From the NCBI GenBank assembly GCA_019828545.1, contig JACVRA010000192.1, forward strand, positions 124,001 to 188,000: 64,000 nt of DNA, written 5' to 3'. Below are positions 1 through 11,503 of this stretch, one piece after another. The stretch is from Paracamarosporium sp. OC-R06-R3. Lineage: Eukaryota; Ascomycota; Dothideomycetes; Pleosporales; Didymosphaeriaceae. Positions within the stretch are counted from its first letter, which is position 1, and every line of letters starts with the position of its first letter. The notes under the pieces are model-generated. The model had not been told where the DNA came from, ran no database searches, and saw only the letters and a program-made list of their open reading frames with translations. The position numbers and the translations under genes were made by a program.

Positions 1-1482
1 GAATCTGCACCAACACCCGTAGGTTTTTGGGACCCATCCTTAAATCAAGTTCGCAATCGAGCATTCGGAAAATGGCTTCTTACTACCGCCTTTCTGATGG
101 CCTTTATCCTGGCTGTTCTATCCATTTACTGGGGTGTCTTCTTTGATGTCGAACAGCGACTGCATCATCTGCTCGTATACGTCGTGGACTTCGATGGTCA
201 ATCCCCATACGACACTATTACGCCGCTCGTTGGACCCACAATAACACGCATGACGCAACAGATGCTCGCCTCTGGCGAGCCTACGCTAGGCTTTGCGATA
301 CGAATCCCTGCTGAATTCAACAATGATCCACTGCAAGTAAGACAAGCAGTTTACAACTTCGATGCTTGGGCTGCCATCATCATCAATCCAAACGCGACCG
401 CGCTTCTCTACTCCGCCATCGCGACGGGAAATACTTCGTATGATCCATTAGGAGCATGCCAGCTAGTATATCAAGACTCCAGGGATGACACCAACTGGTA
501 CGACTTCATGCTGCCGCTTCTCAGAACCTACATGACGCAAGCACAAAGCATGGTCGGGCAGCAGTGGGCGCAGACAGCTCTGCAAAACGCATCGGACCCT
601 GAAACGCTACGCAACATGCAGGCTGTTCCTCAGGCCATAAATCCCACCATTGGCTTCTCTGAGTTCAACCTTAGGCCCTTCTACCCATATACTGGTATCC
701 CGGCAGTTTCTATTGGGCTGATCTACCTGATCATTATCTCCTTCTTCAGCTTCTCCTTTTATTTGCCGATACACATGCAATATATTAATCCTAAGGGTCA
801 CCCACCACTAAAATTTTACCAGCTGATTATATGGCGGTGGTGCGCAACGATGGGTGCGTACGTCTTTCTATCGCTCGCCTATTCATTGGTCTCTATGGCA
901 TTCCAGATCAATTTCACGCATCCTAATCCAATTCAATCCGTGACCCAGGTCACCGAAATTGCGTATGGGAACCCGCCGGCTTATAGTAATGGCACATTTC
1001 CTGTGTACTGGATGCTCAATTTCTTTGGTATGATAGCGTTGGGACTTGCCTGTGAGAACGTGGCAATGGTTGTCGGTGCACCATGGATGGGCTTGTGGCT
1101 TATTTTCTGGGTTATCACGAACGTTTCGACGGCTTTCTATGATGTTGAGATTGCTCCTACATTCTACCGATGGGGCTACGCATGGCCTCTGCACTCTGGT
1201 ACGTATTCAGTAAAGACTTTGAAGCGATATCGGCGGCTGATTCTATGTGCAGTCGTAGAGGGGAGTCGGCAAATATTGTTTGACTTGCATCCGCGCATTG
1301 GTCTAGACTTCGGCATTTTGATCGCATGGGGCGCCGTGAACACCGCGTTCTTCCCAATCTGTTGCTGGTTCCAACGTAAGTGGATTCGTATGGCTAGGCG
1401 GTGTATATGATGGACAAAGCTGATCATGTACACAGGCTGGAAGACTAAGAGAGGAATCCACGAGTACTGGCCTATGGAATAA
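1..1482 (+). CDS. SNG1-like (DUF3533) membrane protein, 5' partial
   Basis: Open from base 1, so the true start lies upstream of the window; the first in-window ATG (97) is internal. Exons: <1..1375 and 1436..1482. The 60-bp intron 1376-1435 (GTAAGT...ACACAG) removes an early stop at 1410 and gives a short tail ending in WPME. The protein has one membrane segment near its start (around FLMAFILAVLSIYWGVFF), a roughly 190-residue extracytosolic loop and a block of about five membrane segments towards the C-terminus. This is the layout of fungal proteins related to yeast SNG1 (nitrosoguanidine resistance; DUF3533, related to the ABC-2 permease fold). Yeast SNG1 is linked to drug tolerance and plasma-membrane lipid asymmetry; the function here is inferred from family only. 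The final splice is inferred from frame and motif. Confidence 0.8.
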
Positions 1483-2207
1483 CCTGAGGACAAGCTGAGA
1501 TTTTGTTCGGACGCGAGAGCTGAGCTGACAAGATCATATTCGCGGTGTGAAGCGCTTGTGCCTTATTCGAGCAACCGCCCCAAAACTGCATTAGACGGTC
1601 TGTTTTGACGAGCTGTCTGTCGAACTAGGCATCTGGCCTCCTAAATTAGGATGCAGCCAGTTCAGGTTCAGCCACTATGCACGCGTCTCGCCTCGCCAAC
1701 CTTGTTCTAGGCTAAACGGTGTTCTTTAGCTCCACGCCACTTTTCTACACCGAGCTGAATAGATAACAAGTGCATTCCATACGATACGGTGCGGCACCTA
1801 ATAACCCCTACGTAGTCCCTGACTACTGCAGTATCGGGCTATCCGAACTACGCGAATTTTATGGCGCTGCTGATAGTAGCGCTAACACCGACTTTATGCT
1901 ACACCTCTAGTATGTTCCTTGCGCGCAAAAAAGAGGTCAAGAACTGTGACATGGGTAAAAGTGGAGATAATTCGCAAAAATTCTTGGGCAGGTGTGCAGT
2001 AGAGCTGGTAGCAAGGGCTGGCTAGTTGAAGCGATGGGTTTTCATGCATCTTTGCACAGCGCTTCCTCCGAGGCTTCATTCGCGTGAGGGAAGACGAATA
2101 GAGGACAATGGGTTTATAAAAGGCCTCGACACCATTCAGTACATAATGTCTACACATCAATCAATATTCTTCTATTCAGAGCAGAGTAGAGTATAGCTCG
2201 CACCTTT
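1483..2207. other. Intergenic, 3' flank of SNG1-like gene and UbiA promoter
   Basis: No convincing coding sequence on either strand. It holds the SNG1-like 3' flank and the upstream region of the UbiA gene, including a TATA box described separately. Confidence 0.6.
2115..2122 (+). promoter_or_regulatory. TATA box of UbiA-type gene
   Basis: TATAAAAG lies 93-86 bp before the ATG at 2208, a usual spacing for a fungal TATA promoter. Motif and position are seen directly; function is inferred. Confidence 0.5.
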
Positions 2208-3431
2208 ATGCTTTCCAGGTCCTCACCTACCATGGCTTGTCCTCATATGATCACCATACCATCTCCCATCCTCTCAATAGTATGCTTTTCCCTCCTTCGT
2301 ACCATTTCTACCCTAACCACTATGAAACAGTCCAAAAGCATTGCCAAAGTCGCACACCATGTCCACACCCTCTACCTCTTCACCGCAAATGACTTCGCAA
2401 CTTTCGCCATCCCAACAACCCTCTTCGCAACCTTCGGCGCACTCTCCGGCTCACCGCTTACCACCAACCCCACACCCTCACTGCTGCCCACTATCTTCCG
2501 TATCCCACTAGCACTAGCAGTCATATGGACGAACCTCCTCCTCTTCAACATCTCCAACCAGCGATCCCCCATCGCGATAGAAGAAGACCGTGTGAACAAA
2601 CCCCACCGCCCGTTACCAAGCGGACGCATTACATCTGAAGATGCGCGACGAGTCTTACTAGTTGCCACGCCGCTAGTGCTGCTTCAAGGCTGGATAGTAG
2701 GCGCATGGGAAGAAACACTGCTCTTGCTCGCGTTCACATGGCTGTACAATGACCTCGGCGGCAGCGACGAGCACTGGGTTCTACGAAATGCTCTCATCGC
2801 CATCGGATACGGATTGTTTTCCAGCGCTGCGCTGCGCGTCATGGCTGGGCCATCGTATACGCTCACCTCCGATGGCTTCCACTGGATCGGCATCATCACG
2901 GTGGTAATGTTTATCACGCAGCACATCTGCGACATCAAAGATGCAGAAGGCGACAAGCTTCGAGGAAGACAGTCTGCTCCCATAGTATTGGGCGATACGT
3001 GCGTCCGGTACACTGTTGCCATTCCCGTCATGCTCTGCTCAGCGTTCTGCCCTTGGTTCTTCAGCCTAGGTCTGCAATCGTATCTAATAACCTGTGGTAT
3101 GGGTGCTCTTGTAGCGCTCCGAACAGTTGTGTATCGGGACTTGAAGAGCGACAAGTTGACGTGGAAGCTATGGGCACTATGGACATGTGGACTATTTGTG
3201 TTGCCTTTGGTTGGTAGCCCTTCTGTGTTAGGAAGGGCGTTGCTCGATGTAAGGGCGTTGTTATGGGAAGTAAAATGTATGCTCTGTTCAGGAGACGAGT
3301 GCTCAGTTTCGTTGAATCTGGCTGCCGTATCCGGAATTGCAATGGTGGTTGAAGGCCGGAGGATTTTCACACAGGCTGTTGTTACTGCTGGAAACAAGAC
3401 TGAGATCATTGTTGAGAGCGCAATTAGGTGA
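2208..3431 (+). CDS. UbiA-type membrane prenyltransferase
   Basis: Single exon, 407 aa. Both aspartate-rich motifs of the UbiA superfamily are present. The first spans residues 117-140 (N117-Q-R ... E-E-D127 ... N130 ... PLPSGR). The second spans 242-254 (D242-I-K-D ... D249-K-L-R-G-R). They are separated and followed by hydrophobic helices, as in eight- to nine-helix enzymes that bind prenyl diphosphate through Mg2+. The family moves prenyl groups onto aromatic or other acceptors in the membrane. Motif wording is close to fungal UbiA proteins of unknown substrate rather than to COQ2 or COX10. The N-terminus has alternative ATGs at 2208 and 2232; the conserved part begins near residue 51, so the start is unsure. 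No terpene cyclase, P450 or PKS is adjacent, so it is not part of a visible biosynthetic cluster. GC- and C-rich codons are used in the first half, as in neighbours. Confidence 0.85.
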   Translation: MLSRSSPTMACPHMITIPSPILSIVCFSLLRTISTLTTMKQSKSIAKVAHHVHTLYLFTANDFATFAIPTTLFATFGALSGSPLTTNPTPSLLPTIFRIPLALAVIWTNLLLFNISNQRSPIAIEEDRVNKPHRPLPSGRITSEDARRVLLVATPLVLLQGWIVGAWEETLLLLAFTWLYNDLGGSDEHWVLRNALIAIGYGLFSSAALRVMAGPSYTLTSDGFHWIGIITVVMFITQHICDIKDAEGDKLRGRQSAPIVLGDTCVRYTVAIPVMLCSAFCPWFFSLGLQSYLITCGMGALVALRTVVYRDLKSDKLTWKLWALWTCGLFVLPLVGSPSVLGRALLDVRALLWEVKCMLCSGDECSVSLNLAAVSGIAMVVEGRRIFTQAVVTAGNKTEIIVESAIR

Positions 3432-3844
3432 AACTGAAGTAGTTATCATCTTATCTTTGATTGGGTTGGGAGACGGTATAAAGGCTGCATCACTTGGAAT
3501 AGAGGCGAGCAGGAAGAGTCTTCACTTGCATTGATCAAACAGTAGGAACAAATGGTCCATATATAGATATCTCCAATACACGGGTATTCCATTGCGCGAC
3601 AGTTTAACGAGGAAGCTCCCTCGCGGAGGTTCGCAATTCCCTGAACCTTGAAATGTGTAACGCCGATATGCTAGGGGGTATCTTCCATAATCCTACAAAT
3701 CATCATTTTTCGACGCTTCCAGAATTAAAAGTATCCGGTGACGATATCCTGAGCAATGCAGTACTGAGCTTTTTTTGATGCGTTGAGCACGTTGCAAGGC
3801 AAATTCTCCCTCAATCAGTATGCACCTCCTCAGGACTAGGGCTC
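3432..3844. other. Convergent 3' intergenic region
   Basis: Lies between the 3' ends of the UbiA gene (+) and SCC2 (-). I see only 3' flanking sequence. Confidence 0.6.
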
Positions 3845-6800
3845 CTAATCCCAGTCATCACCTTCGGGAGTCTTCGAATTCCTTTTCTTCTTGCTGCCCG
3901 TCGGTCTACCCCTCGCCTTCTTCGGTGTGTTCGTGAGACTGGCCGAAGACTTCCTCTTCCGTCCGCGCCCACTTGTCGGGACAGTCGCACCCTGCTCCTC
4001 GTCTTCGTCTGGTGTCGCATACCCCGCCCCATCTCCCTCCTCGTCCTCTTCGTCCCCAAACTGGAAGTCTTTGTCCACTTCTAGTAGATCTGCAAACTCA
4101 TAGCAGTGGTCGATCATGCTCTTGCGTGTCTCGAGAGCATTGAAAATGTGTGCAAGCTTCTCCCACAAATCTGCACCTTTGATGAGGTTGTTCCTCACAG
4201 CGCTGTTTTGGAGGTTCTTTTGGGGGATCCGGCCTGGCTTGATGTTGTAGGCTTTGCGGATGAAGCACCGTGTTTCCCACATCATCTGGAGGATCATACA
4301 GGCGCGCGTAATTTGCAAAAGACGTTTATCGGAGATGGATGTATTGTCATCTCGCATAGCATCTTGCATCGTCAAATCAGGGTCCGCGAAACTACCGACT
4401 GCATCAGGGATCAGTTGCAGAGGGTCTGGAACTGGCGCAGTCTTCTTCGGCATTTCGGTTTCGATAGCAACGCCAACCGACGGACCAGTGTTCTTCAAGA
4501 CAATTCCCTCAAGTGCAGTGGTGATGATAGAGACATCCTCCAGCTTTGCTACATCGAACAGAGCAAGATTCTCGAGACAGAATCGAGCAAATAGTAACGC
4601 GTTCAGGCTTGTCGTCGGGTCGTCGAGCTTCGAGAGCTTAAAATCCACAAGTTTAGCGAGATTTTCGATGAACCTTTTCAGTGTCTTGCGGCTGCCGTCC
4701 TTCATCACAGCGAAAACATGTGCCATTTTTGGTTTACAGTCCGGTGGCTTGGTCATCCCGTGCGGATCACGGAAGACATCTTGCTGATATTGAAAAGCCA
4801 TTTTGATGGCCATCATATATTCTTTCTCGAACATAGTCTCATGCTTGACATGGATCGCCTTGTGTTCGTGAGCAGCGATTTCGGATATGTGTTGGTTTGA
4901 GGAGGACCCTAAAGCAATCAGTGCCGGCCCGACTTGTTTGGGATGCATCAGGCCCTGCTTGCTGACGCTGACAATGATGCTGGTGGCCAAGAGGGCAAGC
5001 TCATTATCGTTCTGCAGCGCAATATCAACAATTTCTTGCAAGAACTTTTGTGCTAGAAAGGCGATAGTCACTTGTCCCTCTCCAGCTTGAAAAGCGATAC
5101 CCAGCCGTCCGTTGTTGCTTGTCGTATTCTCACCAGCAGGAGCAGGGCTCTGCTCTGACCGTCCTTCTGATTTAACAAAGAAGTCCAGGAATTGAGAAAG
5201 AGCGATCTGTTTCAGAGAGCTGATGTCGTTTTTAAAAACAACCTTGAAGGTAGTTTCCACGTCTGAGCGTTGAAAAAGATCAGGGCTTCCCTGGCACACT
5301 TCGCCGACAGCGCACAATGCGGTTTCACGGATCGAAAGATCCCAGAGCTGCTTGGTGTAAGGCCGTACAGCTTCCAGAAGGGTCACGGATGGCGTATTGC
5401 CTGTTGGACTAAGCAAACTTTTCAGTTGCTTCTCAGATGCAGGCTTGCTGGTAATTGTCTTTCTCGCTGAATTTGCAACAGAAGAGCGAAACTGGACGAC
5501 ATGCTCACCCCAATCGCAGACTTTTCCGAAGGTGCCGATGATGACTAGCCAAGATGTGATTCGCTTCTTCTGTATTTCTTGCGTAGCAGGATCGGCGCCT
5601 GGCACGACGGTTTGTAAGAGTTGTACCAGTATAGAGCCGACGACTGCTAAAAGTTTCGCCACTCCATTCGTTGCCACACCCTTCATAATCCAGAGGCAGT
5701 GAACAACACCGAGGAGAGTATTCTTGCCTGAATCGTTGCCATTCGCCGCCGAACGTGCCAACTTAGCTATCGCCTCACTCAACAGCTTCCATACGTCATC
5801 TGCGAATCTAGTCGGGAGATCCGGCAAGTGCGGAATGACAAAGCGAAAGACCGTAACAGTCGAGCGTAGTATATCAATGTCGTCTGCAGTCTTCGGGTCT
5901 ATGATATAGAGTTTGAGCCGCTGGATCTGATCAAGAGTGAACATCTGCGGGCTCACTCTGGCGAAGATGCTCAGTGTATGCAGGCCGCTTTCTTGTGTGT
6001 AGTCGGCGGCCATAGAGTCAGGGCTGATCACGCCTTCGACAAGATCTGCAACTAGGTCCTTACAAATTCGGAAGTTCGGAGATTCATTAGGAGTGTTCTT
6101 TGCAAGAGCCTTTGAGAAGAACTTCTCGAAGGCTTGCAAGGAACTTGTTGATGGCAGTCTTTGCGTTCTCCGGACAGTTTGCACGATCAACGAGACGCGC
6201 TCTACACGTTGAAGTTTGAGGCGGTTCTCATCACCATTAGTATGCGTTTCGAGCACCTTCAGCCAAACTTCCTCGAGCGCTTGCCGTGCCAGGTCAGCGA
6301 CCGTTTTTTCGTGGTCTTGAGAAGCTGGGAGCAAGGCAATAACAATCTGAATCTTCGTGTCCAACGACTCAGATCTAGTGTATATGATCTTTAGTAGGTT
6401 GATAGCCCTCTTCTTGGGTTCGTTGTGACTGTCTGTGGTCAAGCGCAGCACCCCCTGCAGGCAAAGCCTCTCCAGTGCAGGATTCGAATCCAAGCATTTC
6501 GATATTAATTGGAGCACGGTAGCGCGGACACTTGGAGAGTTGTCGTTGAGTATATGCACCAGCAGATTGACGTGCTTCTCAGAAATAGCGTGTGAATCTT
6601 TGCTCAAGAACGCCTCTATGTTCCGTATCGCGCTCGCTTTCTGGAGTGCTCCGCCGTCTTGGATCTGTTTGAACATGATGGAAATGATATGAGGATAATA
6701 CTGACAAAAGGTACCCTTTACAGTGGTAATACCTGCCGCTAGGTGACTTTGCGTTTCGGACACGTTCTGGTATTTGCTGAAATCCAATATTAGTGCCGTA

Positions 6801-9535
6801 ATATTTGAATAGAAGGAACAACTTACTACTCCCGGGACGACCAAGGTTCAAGCGCCATTGACAGCACATTCCTTCGAAGTTCCACAATGACTGAATCGTC
6901 GGTTGATCCTTCCTCGTTGGACTGCATAACTTGGAATATCGAATCAAGCCAGCAAGAGACGTAGCACCCACGTACTGACAGAAGATGTAAATCTTCGCGA
7001 TTATCGTTGGCTTTGAGGTAATCGGGAAGCGACTCGACAACCATTCGATACGGATCCCTGAGTGCAAGCAGGTCGCTCTTCTTGAGACGACTGTCCTCAT
7101 CTTCGAATATTTCTTCAGTGAGCTGATGTAGTCTAGCGGAGATATTAGATTGCGAAACGTCCACGTCGCGTCTTAGTAGCCGAATGCGCTTTTTAAAGTC
7201 GATGATACCGCAGCCCATAGTTCCTAGGATCGAAAGGGCCATATTTCGATTCCCCGCATCACTAAGAAGACGAGCCATTTGAGTAAGAAGCGGAACCAAA
7301 AGCAAACTGGCTGCCGGCCACTCAGGTGAACCGAGAACTTTGCAAAAGTCATCTACAAACATTTCAAGCAAGTTGCGGAATGGTTTGTCGCCAGACTTGG
7401 AGACGTTCAATGCCCTTTCCGTCAATGTGCCGGCGATACGTTGAGCAATATGCCGAGCATTGGCCATCAGTCGACGAGCGGTAGCCTCTGCAGATGCATT
7501 GCTCTTGGGGGGCTTCTTCTTCCGTGCGACAGGACGATCCGATTCATACTCGCTTTCATCGTCATCCTCGGATGCAGAGTCTTCTTCCTCAGGGTCTGGA
7601 TCCTTTTCAGTGCGCTGGTCGTGTGTATTTGTTGCTGCGACCTGAACGAATTGCATGAAGATCGCTGATACAGTCATAATTGGCTCTTCTCTTACAGACT
7701 TGAACTGTCTTGTATTGGGGCCTTTGTCGGGTAGCTTCTCCAGACTGTTCAATATCTCGGTGACAATATACTGTTGATGGTCGGCGCGAGATGCAAAGAT
7801 ATTGGTGAGTACATCCATCGCCGCTCGACGTAGAACCTCGAATTGTTGTATGCCAAGCACAGAGTCCTTCTCGGACTCACTGTTCGGATGAACAAGTAAA
7901 GTGAGTGCTAGAAATTCCACTGCATTCAAGGCACTGTCAGGCAGAGTAACTTTTCGAACAGTCCGAGCCAGAAGTTCCTGAAGACCGGTGCAGAGTCGAA
8001 GAATGGCCGATATCTCTTGTTTGTGATTTGACGCATAAGCAAAAGTGCTTGAGTCTGGGTCTCGACGTGACGCCGCCAAAACTGGGAAGATGCATGATTC
8101 TAGCACACGCTTGATGACTTGGATGATTGTTGTAAGGAGATCTTCGGAAGTTGTCCGTCGATCTGGTGGCCCTTCAAGCATGGTAGTCAAGGCAAGTCTG
8201 GCGGCCTTGAGTCCTGACTCCATAGTTTTGATATCCCCAGTCCACGTATCCAGCTCCTCACTAAATAACGAGGATTGATCCGAATTTGTGATCAGCGGCT
8301 CACAAAGAAGATGTATCTGAACGATAGTCTCCACAGGAACGGAAGAAAAGCACTTGAAAGCATTTACTGACATGACTCTGTCATATAGCACTTTGAGAGC
8401 ATCACTCGTCATCACCGTAATGTCTGACTCCAGAGTAGAGATCTTCTCGAAGTATTTGGACTCCAGCTCGTCCTTTGCCTCACAGTACTTATCGACAAGT
8501 TTTTGCAACCTCTCGATCTTTTGTTCAACGAGTTCCCGTTCAGCTGGTTGCAAAGTTGCCAGATAATCGAGATTTGGGCGTTGAGCCTCATTAGGGGACG
8601 AGGGAACATTGTCAATCAGGCGAAACTCATGTTTTGGTGCGCTTGATGGTTTTATAACGACTGCAGGACCAGAACGAGGCTGTGAGCTAGTGCTCGAAGA
8701 AACAGGTGTGCTGGAGGGATTTGTTTGCCCATTATTCCGTGCGGAGGGAGTGCCCTGCTGATTGGGAATCACCTGCTGATTGGGAATCGCCTGCTGATTG
8801 GGGATCACTTGCTGCGACGGCCGGCGGGGCGGGGCGACAGATACGTGAGGACGCGGCGGCTCTGGTTTCGATTTGGGACGTTGCGGTACCGGGGTTCCTA
8901 TCACTGCGCTTGTCAGAGCAGGTCATTACAGAACCTCTTCACTTACGTTGATAGTGTACCTCCGTCTGTTTGAGTAACGTGCTCGCGAACGGGCTGAGCT
9001 TCGGGCGGGAAGTAGGTACCTTCTCATCGGTTGGTTTTGTAGGACTGTCAGGCGGAGGCGTAGCAAGCTGGGCCGTAGGCTTGAAGCGACTAAGCCTGTT
9101 AGCAATAGTCTGCACCTGCCTGAGAGTAGAACTCACAATTCGGTCATCTCGCGGGGATCTCCTAACAAGTTGCGCAACTCCCGCAAAGTATGTTCCAGAT
9201 GACGTGCCGTGGACGGTGGTCCTCTGATCTCCTCATTTAGAATGCTCAATGTCTTCCTCCCCGCTGACTGTTGGTCAGGAGTCAGAGTAGTTGGAGGCGT
9301 CGGCGGTTCGGTCATAGGAAATGGTATAACATCTACACAAGTTAATCCAGTGTTCGCCATATAGTGAGAGAAGAAGGCGGGTGCTTCGGAAAGTAAAGGC
9401 GGGCAGCCAACCTGGAGAAAAGGGTACAATCGATGTGAATGGCGAATATGGAAGCGCCTCGTCGACGGTCGGTGGTCGAGATGGCAGGCCACCGCCACTG
9501 CCATTGTGCCAATCTCCATTGGGATACCCAGACAT
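3845..9535 (-). CDS. SCC2: Cohesin loader subunit SCC2/Mis4 (Nipped-B family)
   Basis: Exons on the minus strand: 9535..9412, 9332..9137, 9095..8947, 8903..6827, 6776..3845; 5478 nt, 1825 aa with frames closing exactly. Introns 9333-9411, 9096-9136, 8904-8946 and 6777-6826 have GT and AG ends. The start was chosen for the N-terminal block TVDEALPYSPF, which continues after splicing into DVIPFP, a pattern I recall from other fungal Mis4 proteins. The order is: N-terminal low-complexity and proline-rich region with an NQQ-IP repeat; acidic stretch (EEEDSASEDDDESEYES); long HEAT-repeat body; Nipped-B C-terminal region (around DPHGMTKPPDCKPK and LLFARFCLENLALFD); basic lysine-rich tail (KKARGRPTGSKKKR). 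Together with Scc4/Mau2 it loads cohesin on chromatin in the nucleus. The second intron may end at 9090 instead of 9096, changing two residues. Confidence 0.93.
8754..8814 (-). repeat. 18-bp tandem repeat in SCC2 N-terminus
   Basis: Three near-identical 18-bp units (8754-8771, 8772-8789, 8790-8807) and a partial fourth encode repeated N-Q-Q-x-I-P. They sit in the disordered N-terminal region of SCC2, so copy number may vary between strains. Confidence 0.85.
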
Positions 9536-9898
9536 GACGGCAGTGGAACGCTTTGCCGCAGGTGGGGAGGTTTGCTGAAGACAGGCGCAAGCAGTACGGA
9601 ATGAAGCGTGCTACGAGGGCTCCCGTGGCCACTTATGGCAAGGCGCAGTTACAACAATTATGCCCGCATGGCTTTTCAGGCGCGCAGAGACAGACGATCG
9701 AGACTGTCGAGAAGGCGCGCGTCTCTTGACGGTACATAGAGTGAAGATGGCGGCGGGCGTCGCGAAAGCCCGTGATCGCTCTGCGCGCGCTCCGTTTCGG
9801 GCAAGCGCCAACGGCGCGGAAATTCCCCGCCAACTTTTTCACGCAGAGCGCTGCTCGTCTCTTCTTCCACAGACGTAGTAAACAATCACAACATCGCA
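9536..9898. promoter_or_regulatory. Shared promoter region, SCC2/RPA12
   Basis: 363 bp between the divergent starts of SCC2 (-) and RPA12 (+). GC-rich with no clear TATA box on either side. ORFs here on both strands lack ATG starts or homology and look like chance. Confidence 0.5.
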
Positions 9899-10376
9899 AT
9901 GGCCGCCATTGGTTCCCTCGTTTTCTGCACCGACTGTGGAAACCTGCTAGATGGAAGTGCAGGCAAGCAAAATGCTATCCTGACCTGCCAGGTCTGCGGC
10001 GCGTCCTGCAAAGGTACCTTCCCCAGGCTCCTCTGTGCGAAAAGGACTGCTCACAGCTAGCGCAGATACCTCGTCCAAGACAGTCGTCACTTGTTCCAAA
10101 CCAGATGCCTTCCCTTCGGCGCTGCGCGCGAAGCGCTCCGAGGTGCAAACTGTCAGCGACACCGACATGCAGACGCACGCAGTCATCGCCCAAATGTGCG
10201 AGAAGTGCGGCAGGGAGGAAGTGCGCTTCTATACTCAGCAACTGCGCAGTGCTGATGAAGGCTCCACCGTCTTTTACGAATGCGAGTGTGGACACAAGTA
10301 TGCTCACCCGCCCGTGCAATTGCGTGCATTGGACGTTTGCTAACAGATATCTTACAGATGGAACACGAACAACTGA
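9899..10376 (+). CDS. RPA12: RNA polymerase I subunit RPA12 (A12.2)
   Basis: Exons 9899..10013, 10066..10297, 10358..10376; 121 aa, the usual size of this subunit. The N-terminal zinc ribbon has C10-x2-C13 and C30-x2-C33. The C-terminal TFIIS-like zinc ribbon has CEKCG, then RSADEGST, then YECECGHK, and the last exon supplies the short tail WNTNN. RPA12 sits in nucleolar RNA polymerase I. It supports RNA cleavage during backtracking and termination of rRNA transcription. The introns (52 and 60 bp) both have GT-AG ends; the second carries a GCTAAC branch motif. The tiny third exon (19 nt) is needed to finish the conserved C-terminus. Confidence 0.95.
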
Positions 10377-10453
10377 GACACCGCTCTTTTGCTTTTGTCT
10401 ACCTTGCCATGCCTAACCAACCCTAACGCCAAGACGATGCACTTTGGAAGCAA

Positions 10454-11503
10454 CTATGCAGCTACAGCCGTCCCTTCGGGCACGATGGCATATTCCGCCT
10501 CCCCGTTCTTCTCGAACTCCGCCATGTCAAGCGCAACAATCACACTGTCTCGCACAACCTGTTCTGGATCGTCCAAAAACTTCTTTAGAACATCCTCCAC
10601 GCCTTCCTCGTCTCCCAGACTTCCGAGTGCTTCCGCCGCTTCATGTCGTACCATGCTTTCTTCTTTCTGATTGCTGAGCGTCTCCACTAAGCTAGGAATG
10701 GACGCTGGGTGAGACAGCTGTCCGAAGACAAATGCGATTTCATGTCGGAAGAGCGCAGACGGGTCGGCAAAGCCACGCGCCAGCGATAGGACAGCCGGGA
10801 CTGCGGAGGGCAGATCCGGTGGTGAAGCGAGGTCACGCAGAGCAAACATGGCTCTATAACGTTTGAACAATGGAATGGTTGTGTCGAGAAGCGTCTTCTC
10901 AAGTTCGGGAATGGATGGGGCCTGCTGGCCTTGGGGTAGCGGCGGGGCTGGATCGATGGATGTGAAGTCACTGTGTCTTCGTCAGGTACAGCTATACAGT
11001 TCAAGCGTATGCCTGCCATACCTCTTCTTCAACTGCTCGTCCTTGCTCTGTAGACCGTGTTCCCACTCTATCCTGTCGACGGCAATGTCGCATGTCTCCC
11101 GCACCACGTCGAGCTCCTTCGCGTCATCTCTGAGTCTCTTCAACAAATCGAGGCTGCCCTTGTCACCCAGTGCGCCCAAAGCCTCGGCAGCCTCGTGACG
11201 GCACATTGCATCCTCCTCCTTGTCTTGCAACACATGGCGCAAAGGGTTTATCGCAGCATCGTTGCGTGATTGCCCAAGGCAATACGCCAACTCGTGTTTC
11301 AACAGTGCAGACGGCGAGGGGAAGGCGGCTGCGATGGCTTCTATGGCGGGGACGGTCTGTTCGGTGGGCGGCTGGAGGGCGGCGAGGTATTTCAGCGAGA
11401 AGAGGGCGCGGAAGCGGCGAGCGAGCGGCTCCTGCTCCGACGTGAGAATGTTGCGGAGGGCCTGGACCTGTGCATCCTGTGCAGGCGTCTCTGGAGCAGC
11501 CAT
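10454..11503 (-). CDS. LIA1: Deoxyhypusine hydroxylase (DOHH)
   Basis: Exons on the minus strand: 11503..11022 and 10970..10454, with a 51-bp GT-AG intron; 332 aa, near the usual length. The protein consists of two sets of HEAT-like repeats joined by a linker ([13 protein letters not shown]). Each set carries two His-Glu pairs: H70-E71, H103-E104, H237-E238 and H270-E271. These are the di-iron ligands in this family. DOHH does the second step of hypusine synthesis on eIF5A, turning deoxyhypusine into hypusine in the cytosol, and so acts on translation of difficult sequences such as polyproline. It is convergent with RPA12, with only 77 bp between stops. Confidence 0.95.

Noticed and set aside
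1376..1410. SNG1-like protein ending at the in-frame stop 1410
   Set aside because: A GTAAGT donor and ACACAG acceptor give a more family-like C-terminus ending in WPME.
2684..3409. 241-codon minus-strand frame over the UbiA gene
   Set aside because: Antisense shadow of a recognised prenyltransferase; no independent protein character.
6460..6510. Palindromic GGATTCGAATCC resembling a tRNA T-arm
   Set aside because: Inside a coding exon of SCC2 with no cloverleaf around it.
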